Shown here: piece after piece, positions 1-5,382 of the stretch | Numbering within the stretch: the first letter of the stretch is position 1 | Layout: every line of letters starts with the position of its first letter | Source: Flavobacterium sp. | GTDB lineage: Bacteria; Bacteroidota; Bacteroidia; Flavobacteriales; Flavobacteriaceae | DNA length: 5,382 bases | Assembly: GCA_030150335.1 (NCBI GenBank) | Contig: JASLGC010000284.1 | Location: 1-5,382 of the forward strand | Reading direction: 5' to 3' | Made by a program: the position numbers and the translations under genes | Notes under the pieces: generated by a model | Databases searched by the model: none | Told to the model about the DNA's origin: nothing | Seen by the model: the letters and a program-made list of their open reading frames with translations, nothing else

Positions 1-795
1 GTAGTTCACGTAGATATTGACGCGGCAGAAATCAACAAGAATATCAAAGCAGATGTAGGTGTTCACGGAGATGCCAAAGAAGTGTTGGACCTGCTATTAC
101 CCTTAGTAAATCAGAAGAGTCACACAGATTGGTTGGCTGAGTTTACACAAGCAAAAGAAGTAGAGGTTGAGCAGTTAGCAAAACACGCTAAGGCAACAGA
201 AACAGGAGAAGTTAAGATGGAGGAGGTCGTTAAGATGTTGTCTGAGTTGACCGATGGAAAAGCAGTAGTGGTAACAGATGTTGGGCAACATCAGATGATT
301 GCAGCACGTCATTATCAGTTTAACAATACTCGAAGCAATGTTACTTCAGGAGGATTGGGAACAATGGGATTTGCGTTGCCTGCAGCTATTGGAGCTAAGT
401 TCGGAACACCAGAATCCCCTGTAATAGCTGTTATAGGAGATGGTGGTTTTCAAATGACATTGCAAGAGTTGGGCACAATTATGCAGAGTGAGGTAGATGT
501 AAAGATAGTAGTCCTAAACAACCGTTTTTTGGGAATGGTTCGCCAATGGCAACAACTGTTTTTTGAAAAGCGCTATTCGTTTACTGAAATGGTAAGTCCA
601 GATTTTGTAGCCCTTACTAAGGCGTATAATATCGAGGCAACCTGTATTACTGATAAAGATGCTGTCAGAGGGGCATTGACTAAAATGTTGACACATCAAG
701 GGCCTTATTTGTTGGAGGTGGTTGTTGAAAAAGAAGAAAATGTATTTCCGATGATTCCAACAGGAGCGTCTGTATCGGAAGTGAGATTGAGCTAA
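1..795 (+). CDS. ilvB: Acetolactate synthase large subunit, C-terminal 264 residues (5' end outside window)
   Basis: This is the catalytic subunit of acetolactate/acetohydroxyacid synthase, the ThDP-dependent first common enzyme of valine, leucine and isoleucine synthesis. The frame is open from base 1, so the gene begins upstream; family members are usually 550-600 residues, so a little under half is present. Fragment residues 1-30 (HVDIDAAEINKNI...) are the end of the central domain. The ThDP-binding C-terminal domain follows. It holds the GDG at residues 146-148 (base 436) and the paired Asn at 173-174 that close the ThDP/Mg2+ motif. GMVRQWQ follows, with Trp183 in the position of the Trp known in plant enzymes for sulfonylurea contact. 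FFEKRYS also fits the family. The C-terminus ...MIPTGASVSEV is intact. The GTG at 82 is an internal Val codon, not the start. ilvN follows after 15 bases. Identification is near certain; the choice of ilvB over ilvI or ilvG as symbol is convention. Confidence 0.96.
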   Translation, partial: VVHVDIDAAEINKNIKADVGVHGDAKEVLDLLLPLVNQKSHTDWLAEFTQAKEVEVEQLAKHAKATETGEVKMEEVVKMLSELTDGKAVVVTDVGQHQMIAARHYQFNNTRSNVTSGGLGTMGFALPAAIGAKFGTPESPVIAVIGDGGFQMTLQELGTIMQSEVDVKIVVLNNRFLGMVRQWQQLFFEKRYSFTEMVSPDFVALTKAYNIEATCITDKDAVRGALTKMLTHQGPYLLEVVVEKEENVFPMIPTGASVSEVRLS

Positions 796-810
796 TTAAA
801 AAAAGAGAAT

Positions 811-1326
811 ATGGAACAGGAATTTACCTTGTCGATTTTCACTGAAAACAGTGTCGGCATGCTGAGTAGAATCACCAATATATTTACCCGTAGGCATTTG
901 AATATCGACAGCATTACAGCGTCTGAATCAGAAGTAAAAGATGTGTTTAGATATACCATTGTCTTGAAAACCACCCGTGTACAGATAGATAAAGTGGTGG
1001 GGCAGGTAGAGAAGTTGATTGACGTATTAAAAGCCTTTGTATATGAGAATGAGGACATCGTACATCAAGAGTTGGCATTGTACAAAATCAAGACGGACCA
1101 GTTGACACACAGTGTGGTAGAACAAGTGATTCGCGAAAACCACGCACGTATTTTGTCGGTGGACAAAGAGTTTATGGTAATCGAAAAAACAGGTTATGTC
1201 ACAGAAACCCAAGCATTATTTGAGCGATTATCGCCTTATGGAATATTAGAATTTACGCGTTCAGGAAGAGTGGCAGTGACCAAACCGATGTATGCGTTTA
1301 GCAATTATTTAAAAGAATTAAATTAA
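811..1326 (+). CDS. ilvN: Acetolactate synthase small (regulatory) subunit
   Basis: This is the regulatory partner of the preceding large subunit; in this family it activates catalysis and carries valine feedback inhibition. The protein has 171 residues, close to E. coli IlvH (163). An N-terminal ACT domain spans about residues 4-77, with TENSVGMLSRITNIF and then RRHLNIDSI. Asn13, Gly16 and Asn31 align by motif with IlvH Asn11, Gly14 and Asn29, positions known from valine-resistant mutants, so valine sensing is probably kept (inference). The C-terminal small-subunit domain covers about residues 85-160 and has the typical ending GILEFTRSGRVAVTK. The ATG lies 15 bases after the ilvB stop, behind an A-rich leader (TTAAAAAAAGAGAAT) with no clear Shine-Dalgarno site, as is usual in Bacteroidota. 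The spacing implies co-transcription with ilvB and ilvC. Confidence 0.95.
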   Translation: MEQEFTLSIFTENSVGMLSRITNIFTRRHLNIDSITASESEVKDVFRYTIVLKTTRVQIDKVVGQVEKLIDVLKAFVYENEDIVHQELALYKIKTDQLTHSVVEQVIRENHARILSVDKEFMVIEKTGYVTETQALFERLSPYGILEFTRSGRVAVTKPMYAFSNYLKELN

Positions 1327-1342
1327 TCAAAAAACAGAAAAA

Positions 1343-2389
1343 ATGGCACAAATTAATTTTGGAGGAGTTGTAGAAAATGTAGTAATGCGTGAAGAATTTA
1401 CGCTTGCACATGCGAAAGAGGTTTTAAAAAATGAAACAATTGCAGTAATAGGTTATGGGGTTCAAGGACCTGGTCAGGCATTGAACTTGAGAGACAATGG
1501 ATTGAACGTAATTGTAGGTCAACGTAAGGGAACACCTACTTGGGATAAAGCTTTGGCTGACGGATGGAAAGAAGGGGAGAATTTATTTGATTTGGAAACA
1601 GCATGTAAAAAGGGAACAGTAGTTATGAACTTACTTTCTGATGCAGGGCAAATTCACACATGGGAAATGATGAAACCACATTTAACTCCAGGAAAGGCAT
1701 TGTACTTTTCACACGGGTTTGGTATTGCGTTTAGCGATAAAACCGGAATTGTTCCTCCTACAGATGTAGATGTGTTTTTGGTTGCTCCAAAAGGGTCAGG
1801 TACTTCGTTGAGAAGTTTATTTTTACAAGGGTGTGGATTAAATTCAAGTTATGCTGTACAACAAGATGCAACGGGTAACGCTAAAGAAAGAGCATTGGCA
1901 ATTGGTATTGCGATTGGTTCAGGATATTTATTTGAGACTACTTTCCAAAAAGAAGCTTACAGTGACTTGACAGGAGAACGCGGAGTATTAATGGGTGCTA
2001 TTGCAGGTATTTTTGAAGCACAATATAATGTATTGAGAGAACGTGGGCACTCGCCAAGTGAAGCATTTAATGAAACAGTAGAGGAATTAACACAGAGTTT
2101 AATGCCGTTAGTTGCAGACAAGGGAATGGATTGGATGTATGCGAACTGTTCTACTACTGCTCAGCGTGGTGCTTTAGATTGGAAAGACAAGTTTAGAGAT
2201 GCAACGAAACCAGTATTAAACGAATTATACGATAGTGTAGCATCGGGTAGAGAGGCAGAGATTGTAATTGAAGCGAATAGCAAACCAGATTACAGAGCAA
2301 AATTAGAAGTAGAATTGGACACTTTACACAAGAGTGAGTTATGGCAAGCTGGTGTGGAAGTCCGCAAATTAAGACCATCAAAAGCATGA
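1343..2389 (+). CDS. ilvC: Ketol-acid reductoisomerase, short class I, Bacteroidetes/fungal-like
   Basis: The enzyme converts 2-acetolactate and 2-aceto-2-hydroxybutyrate to the dihydroxy acids using NAD(P)H and Mg2+. At 348 residues it belongs to the short class, unlike the ~490-residue E. coli enzyme. The Rossmann motif GYGVQGPGQ starts at residue 37. Arg61-Lys62 in the following loop would suit the NADPH 2'-phosphate (inference). His124 (SHGF) and Lys150 (APKGSG) are catalytic-site residues of the family. Asp208 and Glu212 (SDLTGERG), Glu244 and Glu248 (NETVEE), and Ser270 (CSTTAQRG) match the metal- and substrate-binding set. Blocks such as NLRDNG, NLLSDA, SPSEAFNETVEE and EVRKLRP resemble yeast Ilv5 as I recall it. 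The ATG is 16 bases after the ilvN stop behind an A-rich leader. The TGA stop overlaps the ilvA start. Confidence 0.96.
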   Translation: MAQINFGGVVENVVMREEFTLAHAKEVLKNETIAVIGYGVQGPGQALNLRDNGLNVIVGQRKGTPTWDKALADGWKEGENLFDLETACKKGTVVMNLLSDAGQIHTWEMMKPHLTPGKALYFSHGFGIAFSDKTGIVPPTDVDVFLVAPKGSGTSLRSLFLQGCGLNSSYAVQQDATGNAKERALAIGIAIGSGYLFETTFQKEAYSDLTGERGVLMGAIAGIFEAQYNVLRERGHSPSEAFNETVEELTQSLMPLVADKGMDWMYANCSTTAQRGALDWKDKFRDATKPVLNELYDSVASGREAEIVIEANSKPDYRAKLEVELDTLHKSELWQAGVEVRKLRPSKA

Positions 2390-3630
2390 ATTTATTAACC
2401 AAAGTTTATCAAGCCCAACAGAATATATCAGGTGTAGCAGTGCACACTCCCTTGGTCAAGAATGAAAATTTGAGCGTGGAGTTTAGTGCGAATGTATTCC
2501 TGAAAAGAGAAGATTTACAACCCGTTCGTTCCTATAAATTAAGAGGAGCATTTAATAAAATAGTATCCTTGTCTGAAGCAGAACAGGCAAGGGGGGTGGT
2601 GTGTGCCAGTGCTGGTAATCACGCTCAGGGAGTAGCGTATGCGTGTAATCAGTTGAACATTCACGCCACGATTTACATGCCCGTGACAACGCCTCAGCAA
2701 AAGGTAAAACAAGTAAAGCTGTTTGGAAAAGACAAAGTTGAGGTTATCCTAAGTGGAGATACTTTTGACGATGCGTTTCACCAAGCGAGCGAGTATTGTA
2801 CAGCTAATCAAGCAGTATTTATTCACCCATTTGACGATGAATTCGTTATTGCAGGTCAAGGTACTGTAGCGTTGGAAACCTTACAGGATGCTAAAAATAC
2901 CATTGACTATATTTTTGTGCCAATTGGAGGAGGAGGATTAGCATCAGGTATTTGTACGGTGTTTGAACAATTGAGTCCGTCCACAAAGATTATTGGGGTA
3001 GAGCCGATGGGGGCAGCGTCAATGAAAACATCTATTGCCAATAATGTAAATACCACATTGGAATCAGTAGATAAGTTTGTAGATGGTGCTGCAGTACAGC
3101 GCGTTGGCGATTTGCCTTTTGCAATTTGCAAAGAGAAGTTGACAGATGTAATTGCCGTTCCAGAAGGAAAGGTGTGCACCACAATATTGCGTTTGTACAA
3201 TGAAGATGCACTTGTGGTAGAACCTGCAGGAGCATTGGCAATTGCCGCATTAGAGCAGTACAAAGACGAGATAAAAGGTAAGAATGTGGTGTGTGTAGTT
3301 AGTGGAAGTAATAATGACATTACTCGTACAGAGGAGATTAAAGAACGCTCGCTGTTGTATGAGGGGCTAAAGCATTACTTCATCATCAACTTTCCACAGC
3401 GACCGGGGGCTTTAAAGGTGTTTGTAAATTGCGTATTGGGAGAGAATGACGATATTACCTACTTTCAGTTTACTAAGAAAAACAGCCGGGAGAAAGGTCC
3501 TGCTGTCGTTGGTATTGAACTAAAAACTCGTGAGGATTTCTTAGCATTGGAACAGCAGTTAAAAACACATAACTTTAACTATCGCTATCTCAATGGCAAT
3601 GAGGATTTGTTTACGCATTTGGTTGGGTAG
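2386..3630 (+). CDS. ilvA: Threonine dehydratase (threonine ammonia-lyase), biosynthetic, single ACT-like domain
   Basis: This PLP enzyme deaminates threonine to 2-oxobutanoate, the committed step to isoleucine. I chose the ATG at 2386, which overlaps the ilvC stop as ATGA. The in-frame ATG at 2341 lies deep inside ilvC and would add 15 residues unlike the family. The product is 414 residues. The catalytic fold-type II domain covers about residues 1-320. Lys51 in SYKLRGAFN should be the PLP lysine, SAGNHAQG is at 75-82, the glycine loop GGGGLASG at 181-188 binds the PLP phosphate, and SGSNND is at 306-311. Residues from about 327 (GLKHYFIINFPQRPGALKVF...) form one ACT-like domain. This makes it longer than catabolic TdcB (~330) and shorter than E. 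coli IlvA (514, two such domains). Isoleucine feedback is therefore likely but not proven. Translational coupling to ilvC is implied by the overlap. Confidence 0.95.
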   Translation: MNLLTKVYQAQQNISGVAVHTPLVKNENLSVEFSANVFLKREDLQPVRSYKLRGAFNKIVSLSEAEQARGVVCASAGNHAQGVAYACNQLNIHATIYMPVTTPQQKVKQVKLFGKDKVEVILSGDTFDDAFHQASEYCTANQAVFIHPFDDEFVIAGQGTVALETLQDAKNTIDYIFVPIGGGGLASGICTVFEQLSPSTKIIGVEPMGAASMKTSIANNVNTTLESVDKFVDGAAVQRVGDLPFAICKEKLTDVIAVPEGKVCTTILRLYNEDALVVEPAGALAIAALEQYKDEIKGKNVVCVVSGSNNDITRTEEIKERSLLYEGLKHYFIINFPQRPGALKVFVNCVLGENDDITYFQFTKKNSREKGPAVVGIELKTREDFLALEQQLKTHNFNYRYLNGNEDLFTHLVG

Positions 3631-3821
3631 TAGTATTTTTGCTGTTCAAGTAGCGGTGAATATTGTTTACTTTGCTATTTGACAAAGGATTACCTGATTA
3701 TGAAGTTATATAGTTGAGGTTGGTTAAGGGAATAAAGTAATTGGGCATTAAAGGAAGACTTTGGTTAGTTAAGATTGCTTTTAAAATAAGAATAGTTGAC
3801 TTCAGAAGGAGTTAACAAAAT
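3631..3821. other. Gene-free spacer between ilvA and its terminator
   Basis: This is 191 bases of AT-rich sequence between the ilvA stop and the terminator hairpin. I see no open frame of useful length on the + strand, no RNA gene and no clear promoter. Small echoes such as TTGGTTA at 3720 and 3761, and GTTGAC/GTTAAC at 3795-3816, are short enough to be chance. The AGAAGGAG at 3804-3811 resembles a ribosome binding site but no start codon lies at a useful distance. The simplest reading is a long 3' untranslated region of the ilv transcript. Confidence 0.5.
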
Positions 3822-3862
3822 AAAAGGGAACTGAGGCAGTAATGCTTTTAGTTCCCTTTTTT
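3822..3862 (+). terminator. Intrinsic terminator of the ilv operon
   Basis: A perfect 11-bp stem (3822-3832 AAAAGGGAACT with 3850-3860 AGTTCCCTTTT) is followed by a run of six T (3857-3862), four of which are also in the stem. The apex extends by six further pairs, 3833-3838 with 3843-3848 including two G-U pairs, with T3849 bulged, and closes on GTAA (3839-3842), a GNRA-type tetraloop. It lies 191 bases after the ilvA stop with no other gene between. The A-rich flank on the left gives a T-rich tail on the minus strand (CCCTTTTATTTTG), so it could also stop transcription from the right. Confidence 0.88.
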
Positions 3863-3942
3863 GGTTATGAGAGGAATGGCATATAGATATTTTTAGCAAA
3901 CGATAAAAGAAAAGATTAAATGACTGTTAGTGAAATTAAGAG

Positions 3943-3999
3943 TGTATGTATACTCTATGTATAGTGTATCTATAATGGATGTATAAAAAGTATGTAAAA
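3943..3999. repeat. Four tandem 11-bp repeats plus a displaced fifth partial copy
   Basis: Consecutive 11-bp units begin at 3943 (TGTATGTATAC), 3954 (TCTATGTATAG), 3965 (TGTATCTATAA) and 3976 (TGGATGTATAA). Seven of the eleven columns are invariant, and three more agree in three of four copies. The GTATGTA core recurs at 3990-3996, 13 bases after the previous one. Bases 3939-3956 (AGAGTGTATGTATACTCT) form an imperfect palindrome over the first unit. An 11-bp head-to-tail period, about one helical turn, is known for tandem sites of OmpR/PhoB-family regulators; assignment to such a protein here is inference. Simple slippage in AT-rich DNA is the alternative. No gene overlaps it; the next start is at 4179. 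Confidence 0.75.
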
Positions 4000-4042
4000 A
4001 TATAGACTGACATTACATAAAATATAGAAACAATATAGAAAG
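3999..4042. repeat. AATATAGA direct repeats in an 11/22-bp register
   Basis: AATATAGAAAC (4021-4031) is followed directly by AATATAGAAAG (4032-4042), identical in ten of eleven positions. A partial copy, AATATAGACTG, starts at 3999, exactly 22 bases (two periods) upstream. The unit differs in sequence from the array at 3943-3986 but shares its period. Short A runs near 3985-3989, 3996-4000, 4019-4022, 4028-4030 and 4039-4041 are roughly phased with the helix, so the stretch could be intrinsically curved (inference). Confidence 0.65.
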
Positions 4043-4097
4043 AGGGTTGAAGTGATTAAACAAGATTTAACAAGTGGCAAAATAGTATGTAATGTCA
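4008..4097. repeat. Perfect 12-bp inverted repeat with 66-bp spacer
   Basis: TGACATTACATA at 4008-4019 is the exact reverse complement of TATGTAATGTCA at 4086-4097; the pairing stops at the next base on each side. The 66-bp spacer contains the AATATAGAAA pair and the ATTWAACAAG pair. It could be a pair of operator half-sites for DNA looping, the base of a long RNA hairpin, or the worn ends of a small element. No transposase or flanking target duplication is visible, so the last is least supported. Confidence 0.65.
4055..4074. repeat. Tandem 10-bp direct repeat
   Basis: ATTAAACAAG (4055-4064) is followed at once by ATTTAACAAG (4065-4074), with one mismatch in ten. CAAGATTTA (4061-4069), which spans the junction, occurs again at 4096-4104, overlapping the end of the right arm of the 12-bp inverted repeat. 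This is the third short repeat family in 130 bases with near-helical spacing. Its role is unknown. Confidence 0.55.
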
Positions 4098-4148
4098 AGA
4101 TTTAGAGAGGTTTTTTATTAAAACACTGCGTCTTACATTTCAATTAAC

Positions 4149-4156
4149 TATGTTTG
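4149..4156 (+). promoter_or_regulatory. Candidate Bacteroidota -7 promoter element for the orphan gene
   Basis: TATGTTTG matches the Bacteroidota -7 consensus TAnnTTTG at every defined base and ends 22 bases before the ATG at 4179. This would give a short leader of roughly 15-20 bases. No good TTTG is present at the -33 position; the nearest is CTG at 4126-4128, so upstream support is weak. The leader AAAATCAAAAAATAATT is A-rich and lacks a Shine-Dalgarno site. The repeats at 3943-4097 lie 50-200 bases upstream, where regulator binding would be plausible. Confidence 0.4.
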
Positions 4157-4178
4157 TGTTGAAAATCAAAAAATAATT

Positions 4179-4718
4179 ATGAATACAAATAAATTAACCT
4201 CTGAGACTAAAGAATTTTTAAATAAGAATTTTACTCGTGAGTTCATTAATACATCTTTGCAAGATGCTTATGAAATTCTTAAGCAATATTACAAGACATT
4301 TTCTATTCAGGAAGCTGGTTTAGAACAAAGCAAGCCAACAAGTGAATTTGAAAGCGTAAATCTTGCAAAAGGAGATATGAATATCGCTATCAGAGAGTTG
4401 ATTATCAAACATCTTAATGCATTGAAGTTGAGTGAAAACGATGTGCTGTCACTTACTATTGCTTACGTTAACTCACTGAATTACGATAAAGCAACCGTGT
4501 ATTTAATCTATGAGAATGATGAGAATAGTGTGCGAGAGTTGTATGAGGTATTAATAGAGAGACGAGTTAGCAATATATTGCCTTCTTATTTGAGAAAGGT
4601 GCTAATAGACTCTATGTTGATGTTTTGCTCTGAATTTGAGATATCTGGTGGTTGTATAGATAATGAATATTTGGAAGATTTATTACAAGTGTATTGTACA
4701 TTTAATAATGGGAATTAA
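4179..4718 (+). CDS. Acidic hypothetical protein, 179 residues
   Basis: I do not recognise this protein. It starts at an ATG behind an A-rich leader and ends at TAA (4716-4718). It looks mostly helical and clearly acidic (27 Asp/Glu against 17 Lys/Arg by my count). There is no signal peptide, no long hydrophobic segment suggesting a membrane span, and no metal-binding cluster. Residues 8-40 (KEFLNKNF...AYEILKQYYKTF) and 66-100 are likely amphipathic helices joined by a polar linker around 47-60. TVYLIYENDEN at about 106-116 may be a strand followed by an acidic turn, and Cys150, Cys159 and Cys173 occur in the last 30 residues. The composition and lack of export signals suggest a soluble cytoplasmic protein. 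It follows a terminator and repeat-rich spacer and precedes an AraC-type gene by 48 bases, so it may be co-transcribed with that gene. The reading frame looks genuine from its length and amino-acid composition. Confidence 0.75.
   Translation: MNTNKLTSETKEFLNKNFTREFINTSLQDAYEILKQYYKTFSIQEAGLEQSKPTSEFESVNLAKGDMNIAIRELIIKHLNALKLSENDVLSLTIAYVNSLNYDKATVYLIYENDENSVRELYEVLIERRVSNILPSYLRKVLIDSMLMFCSEFEISGGCIDNEYLEDLLQVYCTFNNGN
4670..4704 (+). promoter_or_regulatory. Weak candidate promoter for the AraC-type gene
   Basis: TTTG at 4670-4673 and TACATTTA at 4697-4704 (seven of eight to TAnnTTTG) are 23 bases apart, at the loose end of the spacing for Bacteroidota promoters. Both lie inside the 3' end of the preceding gene, 62 bases before the ATG at 4767. 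A match this imperfect is expected often in AT-rich DNA; read-through from the upstream gene is an equal alternative. Confidence 0.2.
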
Positions 4719-4766
4719 CAAGCAATAATCAGTTGGAAATGAGGAGTATTCCTTTAAAGAATATCA

Positions 4767-5382
4767 ATGAAAGAGAATAAGTTTAGCGTAGTTAATCATT
4801 TTAACACCAATACATTACTTTTAGAAAACAGCCCTTTATACACTTTGTTATTTATAGCAGGGGATGTCGCGTTTACTGTAGATGGGATTAGTTATACATC
4901 AACAGGAAATACGGTTGTTTTTCTTACCCCTTTTCAGCAGCTAACAGTAGATGGTGGAGTGCAGGTATTATTGCAGATGGTCACATTTCACGGTGACTTT
5001 TATTGTATTGAGTATCACAAAAAAGAGGTGGCTTGCAATGGTTTGTTGTTTAACAATATTTACCTTACTCCTTATATTCAGGTAGATGAGAGTTTATTTG
5101 AGGAGTTGAAAGGTATTGGTAATAAAATGAATGCCCTATTGGTAAGTCAAGCAAATTACAGCGAGCCAATTTTGAAAAGTTACCTTCAGCTTACTTTGGC
5201 ATTGTGTAGTAAAGTAAAGATGGAACAGCTGGAGCAAGCCGATGAGGAGGAGTTAATTGCATTAGAAGATTTATCGTTTCAAAACGAGTTAGAACAACAT
5301 TATATACAACAGCGTGAGGTCTCTTTTTATGCTGAGCGAATGGGTATTTCCGTTAATTCACTTAGCAAAAAAGTAAAAAAAC
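4767..5382 (+). CDS. AraC-family transcriptional regulator, N-terminal 205 residues (3' end outside window)
   Basis: This open frame runs from the ATG at 4767 to the window edge without a stop. Residues 1-100 look like the cupin-type sensing domain of AraC regulators: a run of beta strands (LYTLLFIAGDVAFTVDGISY, then NTVVFLTPFQQL) and the block TFHGDFYCIEYHKKEVACNG-LLFNNIY (residues 73-99), a pattern I associate with Bacteroidota AraC proteins. Residues 105-180 are a helical linker. The first helix-turn-helix begins at REVSFYAERMGISVNSLSKK (183-202), matching the usual 'YAxxLxIsxxxLSxxxKK' form. The second DNA-binding helix pair and the stop lie beyond the window. Typical family length is 270-300. 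The effector and targets cannot be read from sequence; such regulators often control an adjacent gene, which here could be downstream and unseen. The gap to the previous gene is 48 bases. Confidence 0.85.
   Translation, partial: MKENKFSVVNHFNTNTLLLENSPLYTLLFIAGDVAFTVDGISYTSTGNTVVFLTPFQQLTVDGGVQVLLQMVTFHGDFYCIEYHKKEVACNGLLFNNIYLTPYIQVDESLFEELKGIGNKMNALLVSQANYSEPILKSYLQLTLALCSKVKMEQLEQADEEELIALEDLSFQNELEQHYIQQREVSFYAERMGISVNSLSKKVKK

Noticed and set aside
82..84. GTG at 82 as a start codon for the first gene
   Set aside because: The frame is open to base 1 and the preceding 27 codons (VVHVDIDAAEINKNI...) continue acetolactate synthase homology, so this is an internal valine and the gene is cut by the window edge.
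2341..2385. Upstream ATG extension of ilvA
   Set aside because: The 15 extra residues lie in the ilvC coding region and do not resemble the start of threonine dehydratases; the ATG at 2386 fits better.
2907..3320. 137-codon open frame on the minus strand
   Set aside because: It lies wholly inside ilvA opposite conserved catalytic motifs, and its low-complexity Ser/Thr/Ala-rich product looks like a shadow frame.
3661..3681. Promoter-like TTACTTTG and TTTG words after ilvA
   Set aside because: The match to TAnnTTTG is imperfect, the upstream TTTG is about 25 bases away, and no gene follows before the terminator.
3971..3976. TATAAT as a sigma-70 -10 box
   Set aside because: It is part of the 11-bp repeat array, has no TTGACA-like box at the right distance, and Bacteroidota promoters use TAnnTTTG instead.
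3943..4074. CRISPR array or plasmid-type replication iterons
   Set aside because: The units are 10-11 bp with no unique spacers, so this is not CRISPR; no replication initiator gene is adjacent and the setting is chromosomal biosynthesis, so a replication origin is unsupported.
4008..4097. Inverted repeat as the ends of an insertion sequence
   Set aside because: The enclosed 66 bases code for nothing, and I see no flanking target-site duplication (bases outside the arms differ).
4741..4754. AGGA-GTAT-TCCT hairpin before the AraC-type gene
   Set aside because: The stem is only four pairs (five with a G-U) and without a T run, so it is too small to support a terminator or regulatory structure.

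Overview
The window reads as low-GC chromosomal DNA from a Bacteroidota bacterium, most likely a member of the Flavobacteriia. The grounds are A-rich leaders without Shine-Dalgarno motifs before most starts, a candidate Bacteroidota-type -7 element (TAnnTTTG), a short ketol-acid reductoisomerase of the Bacteroidetes/fungal kind, and an AraC-type regulator whose N-terminal motifs look like those of Bacteroidota homologues. Genus cannot be named from this sequence.

Positions 1-3630 hold the 3' part of a branched-chain amino-acid operon on the + strand: ilvB (5' end outside the window), ilvN, ilvC and ilvA. The genes are 15 and 16 bases apart, and the last two overlap by four bases (ATGA). IlvA makes 2-oxobutanoate from threonine. 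IlvB with IlvN condenses pyruvate with pyruvate or with 2-oxobutanoate. IlvC reduces and isomerises the products. The next enzyme, IlvD, is not here; in related genomes it commonly lies upstream. Residues in IlvN linked to valine sensing and a C-terminal ACT-like domain in IlvA suggest that end-product control is retained.

Positions 3631-4178 contain no gene. The first part is 191 bases of featureless AT-rich DNA ending in a strong intrinsic terminator with a GTAA tetraloop (3822-3862), which probably ends the ilv transcript. The second part (3863-4178) is the least ordinary stretch in the window. It has four tandem copies of an 11-bp unit, a second 11-bp repeat pair, a 10-bp repeat pair and a perfect 12-bp inverted repeat with a 66-bp spacer. 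Most of this has a period close to one DNA helical turn. It looks like a regulatory or structural element, but its function is unknown.

Positions 4179-4718 encode an acidic, unrecognised protein of 179 residues. From 4767 a further reading frame runs off the window end; it encodes the first 205 residues of an AraC-family transcription regulator. Apart from the repeat-rich spacer and the orphan gene, the region is conventional. I see no mobile element, CRISPR array, RNA gene or defence system.
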